From Kitasatospora sp. NBC_00374 (GTDB lineage Bacteria; Actinomycetota; Actinomycetes; Streptomycetales; Streptomycetaceae), in NCBI RefSeq assembly GCF_041434935.1, contig NZ_CP107964.1, positions 8,291,001-8,355,000 on the forward strand: a stretch of 64,000 nt of DNA. The letters are read 5' to 3'. Below the pieces are notes generated by a model. The model was not told where the DNA came from, searched no databases, and saw nothing but the letters and a program-made list of their open reading frames with translations. Positions 25,303 through 33,645 of this stretch are shown in pieces. The translations under genes and the position numbers were made by a program. Each line of letters begins with the position of its first letter. Position 1 is the stretch's first letter.

Positions 25303-25749
25303 ATGAGGGAACTCCTGGACAAGATCGAGGCCCGGCAGCAGCTGGTCCAGGACACGGTCGAGCGACTGCGTGAGCAGATCACCCTGCTCAGTGAGCAACT
25401 CGCCGCCGCCGAGCGCACCTTGCAACGCCTTCAGGTCACTCGCGAGACCGTGCTGGAGCTGGCGGTCGAGGACGGTGGCTCGCTGCCCGAGCCGCTGCCG
25501 CCCGGCTACCGCGAGGTCCTCGCCGCCTTCGAGCAGGCCGGGCGAGGCCTGCGGGCCAGGGATGTCTGCCAGGCTCTCGGCATCGGGCTGGAGCCGCGGC
25601 ACACCGAGGGCACCCGCGCCAAGCTGAAGCGCCTGGTGAACCGCGGCATCCTCACCGAACCCGAACCCGAACCCGAACCCGAACCCGAACCCGGCCTGTA
25701 CATCCTGCCCCAGCCGACGTCGGCGGCACCCGACACCAGCTCGAACTGA
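25303..25749 (+). CDS. Coiled-coil and winged-helix-like protein with EP repeat
   Basis: A 148-residue protein of a type common in Streptomyces but without an assigned function that I know. Residues 1-55 form an amphipathic coiled coil (LLDKIEARQQLVQDTVERLR). Residues 75-120 look like a winged helix (YREVLAAFEQAGRGLRARDV; TEGTRAKLKRLVNRGILTE), a typical DNA-binding or dimerisation fold. It then has six Glu-Pro dipeptides and a short tail. ATG 25303 has GGGAG 5 bases upstream. It may be a small transcription regulator; nothing nearby indicates a target. Confidence 0.75.
   Translation: MRELLDKIEARQQLVQDTVERLREQITLLSEQLAAAERTLQRLQVTRETVLELAVEDGGSLPEPLPPGYREVLAAFEQAGRGLRARDVCQALGIGLEPRHTEGTRAKLKRLVNRGILTEPEPEPEPEPEPGLYILPQPTSAAPDTSSN
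25657..25692 (+). repeat. Hexanucleotide tandem repeat (GAACCC)6 encoding (Glu-Pro)6
   Basis: Six perfect copies of GAACCC lie in frame near the 3' end of the coiled-coil protein gene. Such a perfect microsatellite inside a gene can vary in length by slippage while preserving frame. Confidence 0.95.
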
Positions 25750-25866
25750 AATTGATGACCCATCACAGAACACCCTGCTCAAAGCACATACCGTTGCCGC
25801 GGAACGCTGACACCACTACGGTCGCCATCGAAGGTTGAGTCGCTGACGCGGAACGGCGGGGGTGCA

Positions 25867-26340
25867 GTGCTCGATGCGCTGGTGACAACTGCGGCCGGGG
25901 CTCTCTCCGCCACGATCGGCGTCGTGGTCGGGGGCATCGTCACGCGGCGTGCGCAGGACCGGCAGTGGCTCCGCGACCAACAGTTGGCCGCCTACCAGGA
26001 GCTGTTCCTCCACTACGCCAAGTTCACGATGGAGATTGGCCGGGCGCATGCCGACCGTCGAGGCTGGGATTACGACTGGGGAGAGTGGAGTGCGGTCCTG
26101 ACACGCGTGAGCCTGGTAGCCCCCAACGATGTGGCGACAGCGATTGACGAGTTCGGCCACGCCGTCGACGGCTTCCTGGAGCAAGTGGCGAGGCGGGCCG
26201 ATCCACTGAGGAATCCGTTGAGCCCCGAGGAGTTCCACGCGGCCAAACAAGAACCGGCCCGGGCACAGATACGACTCGTCAACGCCATACGACGGTCGCT
26301 GGGCAACGATCGCGGACTGCCCTTCCAAATCGGCGGGTGA
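25867..26340 (+). CDS. Hypothetical protein with one N-terminal membrane helix
   Basis: A 157-residue protein of unknown function. Residues 1-25 form a hydrophobic Gly/Val/Thr-rich helix (LSATIGVVVGGIVTRRAQDR) that probably anchors it in the membrane with the rest in the cytosol. The following helical part (QLAAYQELFLHYAKFTMEIG) recalls small actinobacterial membrane-anchored proteins without assigned role. Start is GTG 25867 with a G-rich upstream site; a CTG/ATG further in is less likely as it would cut the helix. No operon partner: the next gene starts 500 bases away. Confidence 0.7.
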   Translation: MLDALVTTAAGALSATIGVVVGGIVTRRAQDRQWLRDQQLAAYQELFLHYAKFTMEIGRAHADRRGWDYDWGEWSAVLTRVSLVAPNDVATAIDEFGHAVDGFLEQVARRADPLRNPLSPEEFHAAKQEPARAQIRLVNAIRRSLGNDRGLPFQIGG

Positions 26341-26852
26341 ACCATGGGCCAAGGTGTCCTGCCCGGCTGACGCAATCTGCTGGCCGAAACGGCCATAAGC
26401 CCACAGACCGCCCACTCAGTTGCCGGACAGCGTTCGTGGGTGGGGGTGGCGGTGTGCCGTCCTGGCGTAGGGTTTGTCGACCTTTCCTATGGAGGGATTG
26501 ACGACGTTGCCCGGAGTGCGAGTTGCCTGCCCGGCTGTAGTGCCGGAAGTGAGTCCGGGCTGTCCGCGTGGGGTGGACGGGTCCGCGGGCTTCGGTTCCT
26601 CCTGCGCGTCGGTGGGCGGGGCGTGCCTGCCGTGTGTCGGCCGGACTCTCCTTGTTCCTGCGGGCCCCGGCCCGGGGTGTCGGCGGGCCGCACGTCGCTT
26701 ATCGCCGGGTTGAGAGCTCGGCGGGCCGCCGGTCTTCGTCGGCCGGTCTCCTTCGTCCGGTCGGCCCGTCGGAGCCGCTCACTGTCACAGAGCTCCTGCC
26801 ATCCCCGTCATCCGGCGCTGCCTTGGTGCCCGTTCCCCTTGAGAGGTTTGCC
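26341..26852. other. Upstream region of the P450 gene; no gene seen
   Basis: Five hundred bases between the hypothetical protein and the P450. Open frames here have random-looking translations rich in Arg/Ser/Pro. The only clear signal is GAGAGG just before the P450 start. Confidence 0.45.
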
Positions 26853-28079
26853 GTGCCCGTGGGCGACTCGCGCTTCAGTGTCCTGTCCGCGGACTTCGCC
26901 GCCGCTCCCTACCAGTACTTCGCCCGGCTCAGAGAGCAGTCGCCGGTGCACTACGAGCCGGCGATAGACAGTTACTTCCTGTCCCGTCATCAGGACGTGA
27001 AGCGGGTGCTGACCGACCATGAGGCGTTCACCACGGAGACGTTGCAGGTGCGCGCCGAGCCGGTGATGCGTGGACCGGTCCTCGCCCAGATGACCGGGGC
27101 CGAGCACACCGCCAAGCGAAGTATCGTCGTGCGGGGCTTCACCGGGCAGGCCCTGCAGGACCAGATACGCGCCATCCACACGAACGCCGCCGAGCTCCTC
27201 GCGCCCTTCCTTCCCCAGGGCCGGGTGGACCTCGTCCACGACTTCGGCAGACCCCTGGCCGTCCACGTGACGCTCGATGTCCTCGGCCTGGACAGGAAGG
27301 ACTGGCGGCAGGTCACCACCTGGCTCGGCGGGGTCGGCGAGTTCATCACCAGCATCGCTCTCGCTCCCGAGCGCCGCCGGCACTGCCTGGACTGCGCCGA
27401 GCAGCTGGAGGCCTACCTCGTCCCCGTCATCGAACAGCGCCGCCGTCACCCCGGCGCGGACCTGATATCGACGCTGTGCACGGCCGAGTTCGACGGCATC
27501 GCCATGAGCAACCGCGACGTCACCGCGCTCGTCATCAACGTTCTGGTAGCCGCTGTCGAGCCCGCCGACAAGACCCTCGCGCTGCTCTTCAAGCACCTGA
27601 TCGACCATCCCGAGCAGCTGGCGCAGCTCCGCGAGAACCCGGCCCTGCTGCCCGCCGCGATCGCCGAGACCCTGCGCTACACCCCGCCCGTCCAACTCAT
27701 CCCCCGTCAGGCGGGGAAGGACGCGGTGTTCGCCGGCACCGTCGTCCCGGCGGGCGCCACCGTGTTCTGCATGATCGGCGCGGCCAACCGCGACCCGGAC
27801 GCGTTCACGGCACCGGAGTCCTTCGACATCCACCGCCCGGACCTGGGCACCGCCCGGTCCTTCACCGCGGCCGCCCAGCACCTCGCCTTCGGCACGGGAC
27901 TCCATCAGTGTGTCGGCGCGGCCTTCGCCCGCGCCGAGATCGAGACCGTCGCCGCGATGCTCCTTCCCCTGCTCGACCAGGTCCGCTACAGCCCCGGCTT
28001 CCACTACCGGGAGACCGGCCTCTATACCCGTGGCCCCGCTTCTCTGTGCCTGGACTTCACCCCCGTCCACGACGGCTGA
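26853..28079 (+). CDS. Cytochrome P450
   Basis: A 408-residue soluble bacterial P450. It has the ExxR motif of the K helix (ETLR), the PPVQLIPR segment after it, and the haem-ligand loop FGTGLHQCVGAAFAR with the proximal Cys. The I helix reads VLVAAVEPADKTL, where the usual AGxDT/ET reads AAVEPAD, as in some P450s that accept unusual substrates. GTG 26853 with GAGAGG six bases upstream gives a normal N-terminus (VPVGDSRFSVLSADF); earlier in-frame starts would add a low-complexity leader. It stands alone, with no ferredoxin or reductase gene beside it, so its substrate is unknown. It lies 2 kb from the NRPS region and could be a stray tailoring enzyme. Confidence 0.9.
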   Translation: MPVGDSRFSVLSADFAAAPYQYFARLREQSPVHYEPAIDSYFLSRHQDVKRVLTDHEAFTTETLQVRAEPVMRGPVLAQMTGAEHTAKRSIVVRGFTGQALQDQIRAIHTNAAELLAPFLPQGRVDLVHDFGRPLAVHVTLDVLGLDRKDWRQVTTWLGGVGEFITSIALAPERRRHCLDCAEQLEAYLVPVIEQRRRHPGADLISTLCTAEFDGIAMSNRDVTALVINVLVAAVEPADKTLALLFKHLIDHPEQLAQLRENPALLPAAIAETLRYTPPVQLIPRQAGKDAVFAGTVVPAGATVFCMIGAANRDPDAFTAPESFDIHRPDLGTARSFTAAAQHLAFGTGLHQCVGAAFARAEIETVAAMLLPLLDQVRYSPGFHYRETGLYTRGPASLCLDFTPVHDG

Positions 28080-28092
28080 GGCTTGGCTGACG

Positions 28093-28119
28093 CCGCCCCT
28101 CCCGTCCGGACGGAGGCGG
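28093..28119 (+). terminator. Possible terminator after the P450 gene
   Basis: CCGCCCCTCCCGTCC can pair with GGACGGAGGCGG with two bulges, starting 14 bases after the P450 stop. The stem is imperfect and lacks a T run. Confidence 0.4.
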
Positions 28120-28379
28120 TGACGCTACGGCCGTCCGCGGCGGCAGGCTGGCGGTGGCCATGGCGGGCAGATGTGAACGAGCCCTGTCGTCCGGCATCGC
28201 CTGGCCGGGACGGTTGCCGGGCCGTCCGGGGGCACAGGCCGCGCACCATTCGCGCAGTTTGTCCGGTCTGGTTGCAAGTCCTCCGCAAGGGTGGGGCGGA
28301 ATCAGCCGGGTGTCAGCGCTCGGTCAGACCGCCGGGCCATGCTGGGAGCACATCGGGGAACACGAGCGGTCCCTGATCG

Positions 28380-28474
28380 GGAGAGGTGCCCGGAGCGGTT
28401 CATCGGGTGCCTGGCCGGCAACGGCCGAGCAGGGTCCTCCGGGGCCCGCGCAGGTTCGAATCCTGCCCTCTCCG
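28380..28474 (+). tRNA. tRNA-Ser-like gene with aberrant anticodon arm (probable pseudo-tRNA)
   Basis: Acceptor strands GGAGAGG (28380-28386) and CCTCTCC (28467-28473) pair perfectly. The T arm is canonical (GCAGG-TTCGAAT-CCTGC, 28450-28466). The D arm has CCC/GGG with an AGCGGTT loop. There is a long variable arm, GGGTCC/GGGCCC with a TCCG tetraloop (28432-28447). All this is the class II (Ser-type) architecture. The anticodon arm, however, pairs as TGGCC/GGCCG around a six-base loop GGCAAC, with no T33 and no seven-base loop, so no anticodon can be assigned. CCA is not encoded, as usual in Streptomyces. It may be a decayed tRNA-Ser or a tRNA-like RNA with another role. Confidence 0.65.
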
Positions 28475-28734
28475 CCCCGCACGCCGGCCTCCCGCCGGCG
28501 GACCGGTCGTCGGCCCTGGGCCGCCGCTCCGGGTGTGTGGCGTCGTCGGGTGGCACGATCGCGTTGCCCGGGTTGTGGTGTTTCCTGTGGTGTTCGCTTG
28601 GATCGGTTGCGTGACCTTCGTCTCTTGTCGGGGTGTGGCCGTCATGGTTTGATCACGATGTTTCTGGTGGGTGGCCGCCCGCGGGTGCCCGATCATGGTG
28701 TGCCGGCGGGTGGTGTGTGGTGGTGTTGTCGGGG

Positions 28735-29250
28735 GTGTGGGGCTTGTTCACGGATGCTGATTCCGCCGGAAGCGGTGGTGGGCCGACTCCTGCGGAGCTG
28801 CGGGATCTTCAGGCGCAGGTGGACGCGCTGGCGCGGGATGTCGTCGCGATGCGGGAACGGTTGAAGCAGTCTCCGGGCCTGCCGCGCGGGGTGCGGGGTG
28901 CGTTGTCGGGCGCGGTGGACGACGCGCTCGCGCAGGTGGCGCGGCGGATCGGTGGCGCGGCCGGGGAGCTGGCGCGGGTGCGCGCCGCCCAGGGGCCGGG
29001 GTCGTGTACGGCGTGGTGGGGGATCTGTCCGCGGTGCGGGCCGACGCTGCGGACGCGGGACGGCCGCTCGTGGTGTCGGGAGTGCAGCGCCGGATGGGGC
29101 TATGACCGTACCCAGGGCCCCTGCGGTGAGCCGGCGGTGTTCCTGGCGATGGACGCGCAGGGCGGAACGGTCGTCGTCTGTGCCGCGCACGGCCGGCACA
29201 TGCAGGAACGCCTCGACGGCGGGCTTCTCCTGGCGATCCCCACGTCGTAG
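28735..29250 (+). CDS. Hypothetical protein with coiled coil and zinc-ribbon-like cysteines
   Basis: About 171 residues, function unknown. The N-terminal part has a helical stretch (AELRDLQAQVDALARDVVAM) likely to form a coiled coil. The middle carries CPRCG and, 12 residues later, CREC, a spacing that fits a small zinc ribbon, followed by another Cys (GPCGEP) and CAAHGRHM. The start is uncertain: GTG 28735 gives a natural N-terminus, but GTG codons at 28717-28723 are also possible and no ribosome site is convincing. The gene follows the tRNA-like element. Confidence 0.55.
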   Translation: MWGLFTDADSAGSGGGPTPAELRDLQAQVDALARDVVAMRERLKQSPGLPRGVRGALSGAVDDALAQVARRIGGAAGELARVRAAQGPGSCTAWWGICPRCGPTLRTRDGRSWCRECSAGWGYDRTQGPCGEPAVFLAMDAQGGTVVVCAAHGRHMQERLDGGLLLAIPTS

Positions 29251-29322
29251 AGCCACGGGCCACCCGCCGCCCGCCACCCTCGCGCTGCGTGGTCGGCCGG
29301 CGCTTCCGGTGCCGGTCGCGCG

Positions 29323-29730
29323 TCACGGGGTTCGTCGTGGTGGCTTGACGCGGGGGTCGGTGGCCGGCACGTGGCCCAGAGCCAGCATGCTCAGGCCGAA
29401 CATCAGGACACCCAGGGGGACATGGAGCGCGGGCTTGTGCGCGATGCCGAGGATCACCTGCGCCGAGGCGAGTGCGAGGAAGCCGGAGGCGTGCAGGACG
29501 GGGCGGGGTGAGGCGCCGCCGGGCCGCCATGCCAGGATCGCGGCGAGCACGTACAGCATCGACGCCGCGTACATCACGCGCGCTCCGACGCTGTGCAGCA
29601 CCTCGCCGTGGGACGAGGACAGCAGCAGCCCGGCGGTGACCGCCTGGAACAGGATGGCAGCGGTCTGCGCGAAGATCGCCACGCGCAGGAACGTGGATCC
29701 GCCCGGCGCTGTCGTCGTTCGTGTGGCCAT
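29323..29730 (-). CDS. Small integral membrane protein, four helices
   Basis: A 135-residue protein with four predicted membrane helices (FLRVAIFAQTAAILFQAVTAG; VMYAASMLYVLAAILAW; HASGFLALASAQVILGIAH; LGVLMFGLSMLALGHV) and short charged ends. I do not recognise the family with certainty; it resembles small actinobacterial membrane proteins of unknown role. ATG 29730 has GAGAGGA upstream. It is divergent from the ECF41-like sigma factor gene (166 bases apart), an arrangement that suggests it may be part of that sigma factor's regulon. Confidence 0.8.
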   Translation of the reverse strand: MATRTTTAPGGSTFLRVAIFAQTAAILFQAVTAGLLLSSSHGEVLHSVGARVMYAASMLYVLAAILAWRPGGASPRPVLHASGFLALASAQVILGIAHKPALHVPLGVLMFGLSMLALGHVPATDPRVKPPRRTP

Positions 29731-29895
29731 GAGGAGGTCCTCTCTTCTGCCGCTCGGTGGCGGATCGGTGGTGTCCCGGCAGTCCGACGACGCAGGCCCG
29801 CGAAATGTCAGGCGAGGCGCCGGCCTCACAGTGCGGTGCCGTATTTCGTCGAAAGGGCGAGAGCGGAAGCGGACGAGAAGAACCAGGGAGCGACC

Positions 29896-30849
29896 ATGAG
29901 CAGCCCATCCGTGCCGGAGCACGACCGGTGCGAGCCGGACCTGAGCGCGATCGTCGGCGAGCGGCGCCGGCTGATCAATCTCGCCTACCGGCTGCTCGGT
30001 TCGCTGACCGAGGCCGAGGACGCCGTGCAGGAGACCTACACCCGCTGGTACGCGATGTCACGGCAGCAGCAGGAGGCCATCGCGTCGCCCGGCGCCTGGC
30101 TGACGACGGTGGCCGGCCGCGTCTGCCTGGACGTGCTCGGCTCGGCGCGGGCCCGGCGCGAGCGCTACGTCGGCGCCTGGATACCCGAGCCGCTGCCCGA
30201 CCGTGCGCAGTGGACCGACGGGCGGGCAGGCGGCGGGGTCGGGCCGGCCGACCCCGCCGACCGGATCACCCTGGACGAGTCGGTGACCATGGCCTTCCTC
30301 GTGGTCCTGGAGTCGATGACGCCGGCCGAACGCGTGGCGTTCGTCCTGCACGACGTCTTCCGCTACCCCTTCGCCGAGGTCGCCGGGATCGTCGGCCGGA
30401 CGCCCGCGGCCTGCCGGCAGCTCGCGTCCTCGGCCCGTCGGCGCATCCGCGTCGCGCGTACCCCGGCGGCTGCGGCAGCCGGGCAGGCCACTGTCGTGCG
30501 GCATTTCAAGGAGGCCTGGGAGTCCGGTGACGTCGCAGCCCTCGTCGGCCTCCTCGACCCCGACGCCACGATGACCGCTGACGGCGGTGGCCTGGTCGGG
30601 GCCGCCCTGCGCCCGGTCGAGGGCGGCGAGCGCATCGCCCAGTACCTGATCCACATGGCCGGCAGAGCCCCTGGGCTGACGCTCCTGGAGCGGACGGTCA
30701 ACGGCCGGCCCGGCCTGGTCGCCCAGCATGCCGGCACCACCGTGTCCGTGGCGGCGTTCGGCCTCACCGGAGGCGGCCGCATCGCTCGCATCTGGGCGGT
30801 CCGAAACCCGGAGAAACTCCGTGCGTGGACCGGGAACGGACGGAACTGA
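29896..30849 (+). CDS. ECF41-type RNA polymerase sigma factor (SigJ-like)
   Basis: A 317-residue sigma factor. Region 2 (LINLAYRLLGSLTEAEDAVQ; WLTTVAGRVCLDVL) and region 4 (MTPAERVAFVLHDVF; EVAGIVGRTPAACRQLASSA) are followed by a SnoaL/NTF2-like C-terminal domain (FKEAWESGDVAALVGLLDPD) ending in WAVRNPEKL, close to the conserved C-terminal motif of ECF41 factors. In that group the C-terminal domain replaces an anti-sigma factor and modulates activity. ATG 29896 has AGGGAG five bases upstream. The neighbours are a membrane protein on the other strand and a glyoxalase-fold protein downstream, rather than the usual carboxymuconolactone decarboxylase. Confidence 0.93.
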   Translation: MSSPSVPEHDRCEPDLSAIVGERRRLINLAYRLLGSLTEAEDAVQETYTRWYAMSRQQQEAIASPGAWLTTVAGRVCLDVLGSARARRERYVGAWIPEPLPDRAQWTDGRAGGGVGPADPADRITLDESVTMAFLVVLESMTPAERVAFVLHDVFRYPFAEVAGIVGRTPAACRQLASSARRRIRVARTPAAAAAGQATVVRHFKEAWESGDVAALVGLLDPDATMTADGGGLVGAALRPVEGGERIAQYLIHMAGRAPGLTLLERTVNGRPGLVAQHAGTTVSVAAFGLTGGGRIARIWAVRNPEKLRAWTGNGRN

Positions 30850-31127
30850 CCCGGCGGCGGGGGGCACCCGCGACGCCGAGGGCCTGGGCCCGATCGGGGA
30901 CCTCGCGCTTCATGGCCCCGCTGAGCGTCGGTGTCGGCCCGCGGGAGCGCAAGAGGATCTCTGACCTGCGATGTCTCGTTCGAGCTGGCACGAGTGGCGC
31001 GTGGCGGGCACCGCCGCGGCAAGGGGTTCTCGGCGAAGATGTGGCACAGGACGTCGAGAACGGCCCGGCGGCTCCGTCCCAGGAGCGGATGCAGCCACCT
31101 GGCCGTGCCACACCGAGGAGACCCAGC

Positions 31128-31568
31128 ATGACGATCCAGCGGATGGACAACGTTCTCATCGTTGTCGAGGACCTCGACACCGTCATTTCGTTCTTCGTCG
31201 AACTTGGCATGGAGCTGCAGGGCAAAGGTCCCATCGAGGGACGGTGGGTGGAACGCGTCATCGGGCTCGACGACGTTCGACAGGACATCGCCATGCTGCG
31301 GACCCCGGACGGCCACGGCCGAATCGAGCTGGCGACGTTCCACCGGCCGAAGGCGATCAGCGCCGAGCCGAGGGACGCGCCGACGAACACACTGGGCATT
31401 CGCCGCATCATGTTCGCCGTCGACGACATCGAGGACGTCGTGGCCCGCCTGCGTACCCACGGCGCCGAACTCGTCGGCGAGCTGGCGCAGTACGAGGACA
31501 GCTATCGGCTCTGCTACGTCCGCGGCCCCGAGGGCATCATCGTCGGACTGGCCGAGCAGCTCGGCTGA
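31128..31568 (+). CDS. VOC (glyoxalase/bleomycin-resistance) superfamily protein
   Basis: A 146-residue protein with the two beta-alpha-beta-beta-beta halves of the vicinal-oxygen-chelate fold: MDNVLIVVEDLDTVISFFVE at the start and IRRIMFAVDDIEDVVARLRT in the middle, ending in YVRGPEGIIVGLAEQLG. Glu near the C-terminal end is a likely metal ligand. Its substrate is unknown; relatives range from lyases to antibiotic-binding proteins. ATG 31128 has GAGGAG seven bases upstream. The 278 bases between it and the ECF41 gene hold no other gene, so it may be a separate transcript or belong to the sigma factor's regulon. Confidence 0.88.
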   Translation: MTIQRMDNVLIVVEDLDTVISFFVELGMELQGKGPIEGRWVERVIGLDDVRQDIAMLRTPDGHGRIELATFHRPKAISAEPRDAPTNTLGIRRIMFAVDDIEDVVARLRTHGAELVGELAQYEDSYRLCYVRGPEGIIVGLAEQLG

Positions 31569-31801
31569 AGGCTGCCGAAGGGTCAGCGGGGTGTCAGCAC
31601 CTGGTCAGCGACGCTTAGGACCTGGCGTCGAGCTCGGCGGAGCGGTGGGCTTCCGGGCCTGCGGCCGTTCTGCCACTCTGCCAGGGCGACTCTGGGAATA
31701 CCGGGAGTTGCCATCTCCCGCGACCGGACACGGCCGCCTCGCTGGATCCGTCGCGGCGACCCGGACAGCGACCGGGGATCGGCTGGGGCGAGACTTCTCC
31801 C

Positions 31802-32179
31802 ATGAGAGTCAGATGCCTGCAGATCATCCACCCTGCGGCCGACGTCCCGGTCGCGGAGTTCGACGGGATCCGGGTGGGCGGTGTCTACCCGGTCCTGGAG
31901 ATGGTCACCTACGACATCGATTGCCAGATCCGCGTGCTCGGCCCGGACACACCCGACCCCGGACTGCTCTGGGACCCCGCCGACTTCGAGACGGTGGACA
32001 CCGGGATACCGCCCGGCTGGACCCTGGTCGTCGCCGGCGGTCGCACCCGCCTCGCGGATGCCCGCTGGCAGCGCCCCGGATTCTGGACCGACTACGCCCA
32101 CGGCGACCCGCAGGCCCTGGCCGACTACGAGCGTGTGAAGCGGGAACTCCTCGCCGCCGCCCCACGACCCGAGAACTGA
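31802..32179 (+). CDS. Hypothetical protein
   Basis: A 125-residue soluble protein with no motif I can assign. It begins MRVRCLQIIHPAADVPV and has a beta-rich central part (GGVYPVLEMVTYDIDCQIRVL) followed by PPGWTLVVAGG and a charged C-terminal helix (DYERVKRELLAAAP). The composition and codon use are normal for the genome, which supports a real gene. It stands alone: the gene downstream is on the other strand, converging with it, with only about 40 bases between. Confidence 0.65.
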   Translation: MRVRCLQIIHPAADVPVAEFDGIRVGGVYPVLEMVTYDIDCQIRVLGPDTPDPGLLWDPADFETVDTGIPPGWTLVVAGGRTRLADARWQRPGFWTDYAHGDPQALADYERVKRELLAAAPRPEN

Positions 32180-32222
32180 CGCCGATGGCGACCGGGCGGT
32201 CCGCCACACGGTGGCCGGTCGG

Positions 32223-33002
32223 TCAGACCTCGAAGTCGGACCAGAGGTGACAGACCGTCCGGCCGTCGGCGCCCGTGCCTTCCAGGATGCTGTTGCAACT
32301 CATCGCGTAGGTCGGGAAGACGAACGTACCGGGTCCGCTGTCCGGGTCGGTGAGCTGCAGGAACGGCGTCGGATCGCCCGCCTGCTCCAGCGCGTACAGC
32401 CGGCGGGCGGCCTCTCGTGCCCGAGCTGCGGCGATGTCCTGCAGGGCGACGCCGGGTTGCTCCAGCTGGCCGATCTGGCTACGGCCCGAGTCGGCGAGGG
32501 CGCTGTGCCACTCGCCGAGCCAGGTGGCGTCGAAGCCCACCTCGCCGTAGTCGGCGTCGAGGACGTCCTGCGCCGAGGCCCCCGCGGCGACCACGGCCAC
32601 CATGGTCACCGCCCACGCGCAGTGCGGGACGTCGATACCATCGCGCGACTCCTCCTCGGCCGCCGCCTTCAGCCAGCGCTCGGGCAACTCCTCGAAGCGC
32701 AGGAAGACCTGGGCCAGGCCCGCGGGCATCGCGAAGCTGCAGAACTCGTAGGCGTCCATCGAGGCCAGATCCACCTCCGTGGTGACCTGGAGCCCGCCTG
32801 CGTGCACCAGGCGCGAGCGGACTCCCTCCTGGTCGGCCTCGGCCGGGACGCCTTCCTGCGGCGTGCCGTGCTCGGCCAGCACCCGGGCGACCGCCTCCGC
32901 CATGCCGATTGCCGAGCCACCCGCCGAGCCACCCGCCGAGCCGTCCGCCGCGTCGTAGGCCGAGCCGTTCGTCGTGCTGTTCGGCGTGCCGTTCGCCATC
33001 AT
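32223..33002 (-). CDS. Hypothetical protein with Gly-Ser-Ala repeats at the N-terminus
   Basis: A 259-residue protein of unknown function. The first 35 residues are low-complexity (NGTPNSTTNGSAYDAADGSA, then further GGSA copies), encoded by imperfect GCCGAGCCACCC-type repeats. The rest looks globular, with MDAYEFCSFAMPAGLAQVFL, CAWAVTMVAVVAAGASAQDVL and a C-terminal end in TVCHLWSDFEV. No membrane helix or signal peptide. ATG 33002 (of two adjacent ATGs) has GGAG five bases upstream. It is divergent from the GNAT gene. Confidence 0.75.
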   Translation of the reverse strand: MMANGTPNSTTNGSAYDAADGSAGGSAGGSAIGMAEAVARVLAEHGTPQEGVPAEADQEGVRSRLVHAGGLQVTTEVDLASMDAYEFCSFAMPAGLAQVFLRFEELPERWLKAAAEEESRDGIDVPHCAWAVTMVAVVAAGASAQDVLDADYGEVGFDATWLGEWHSALADSGRSQIGQLEQPGVALQDIAAARAREAARRLYALEQAGDPTPFLQLTDPDSGPGTFVFPTYAMSCNSILEGTGADGRTVCHLWSDFEV

Positions 33003-33153
33003 GCTTCTCCTGATGTCCCGTCCCGTCGGACCGCTTCCGGCCGCCCTCATCGTGCACCGGGCGGCTGACACTACGACACCGCGCGCCGGTCCGAGCCCGC
33101 CGCGCGGTGCAGAATGAGGCGGTCGTTTCGGTCGCGGGGTATGTGGAGGCACG

Positions 33154-33645
33154 ATGGCGGAGCGCGAGGTGGTCGTCCGGCCACTGGGCAGGCCCGGCGA
33201 TCTGGGCTGGGTGGTGATGGCCCACGGCGAGTTCTACGACCGGGAGTTCGGCTGGGACACCGGCTTCGAGACGCTCGTCGCCCGGATCATCGCGGACTAC
33301 GCCGAGGAGAAGGAGCCCGGGCCGCAGGCGGCGTGGATCGCGGAGGTCGACGGGGCACGGGCAGGCTGCGTCTTCTGCGTACGCGCGGACGAGAGGACCG
33401 CGAAACTGCGGCTGCTGCTCGTCGACCCGGCCGCGCGCGGTCTGGGCCTGGGAGAACGCCTGGTCGAGGAGTGCCTGCGCTTTGCCCGGGAGTCCGGGTA
33501 CGAGGCGATCACCCTGTGGACCAACGACGTCCTCGGCTCGGCCCGGCGCATCTACCGCAAGCACGGCTTCGAACTCGTCGCCGAGGAATCCCACCACAGC
33601 TTCGGCCACGACCTCGTCGGCCAGACCTGGCAGCGCCGGCTGTAA
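33154..33645 (+). CDS. GNAT-family N-acetyltransferase
   Basis: A 163-residue acetyltransferase of the GNAT fold. The acetyl-CoA binding motif A is LLLVDPAARGLGLGERLVEE (R/Q-x-x-G-x-G/A reads RGLGLG), preceded by the beta strand TAKLRLL, and motif B is ARRIYRKHGFELVAEE with the typical Y-K-GF. These are the hallmarks of MarR-associated GNATs; here the MarR part is absent. The acceptor substrate is unknown. ATG 33154 follows TGGAGGC. It is divergent from the GSA-repeat protein. Confidence 0.88.
   Translation: MAEREVVVRPLGRPGDLGWVVMAHGEFYDREFGWDTGFETLVARIIADYAEEKEPGPQAAWIAEVDGARAGCVFCVRADERTAKLRLLLVDPAARGLGLGERLVEECLRFARESGYEAITLWTNDVLGSARRIYRKHGFELVAEESHHSFGHDLVGQTWQRRL

Noticed and set aside
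25657..25692. CRISPR or regulatory direct repeats
   Set aside because: The repeats are contiguous, without spacers, and lie in frame in a gene.
28380..28474. Selenocysteine tRNA
   Set aside because: The long variable arm and length fit, but the acceptor stem is 7 bp, the D stem is short and no TCA anticodon lies in a seven-base loop.
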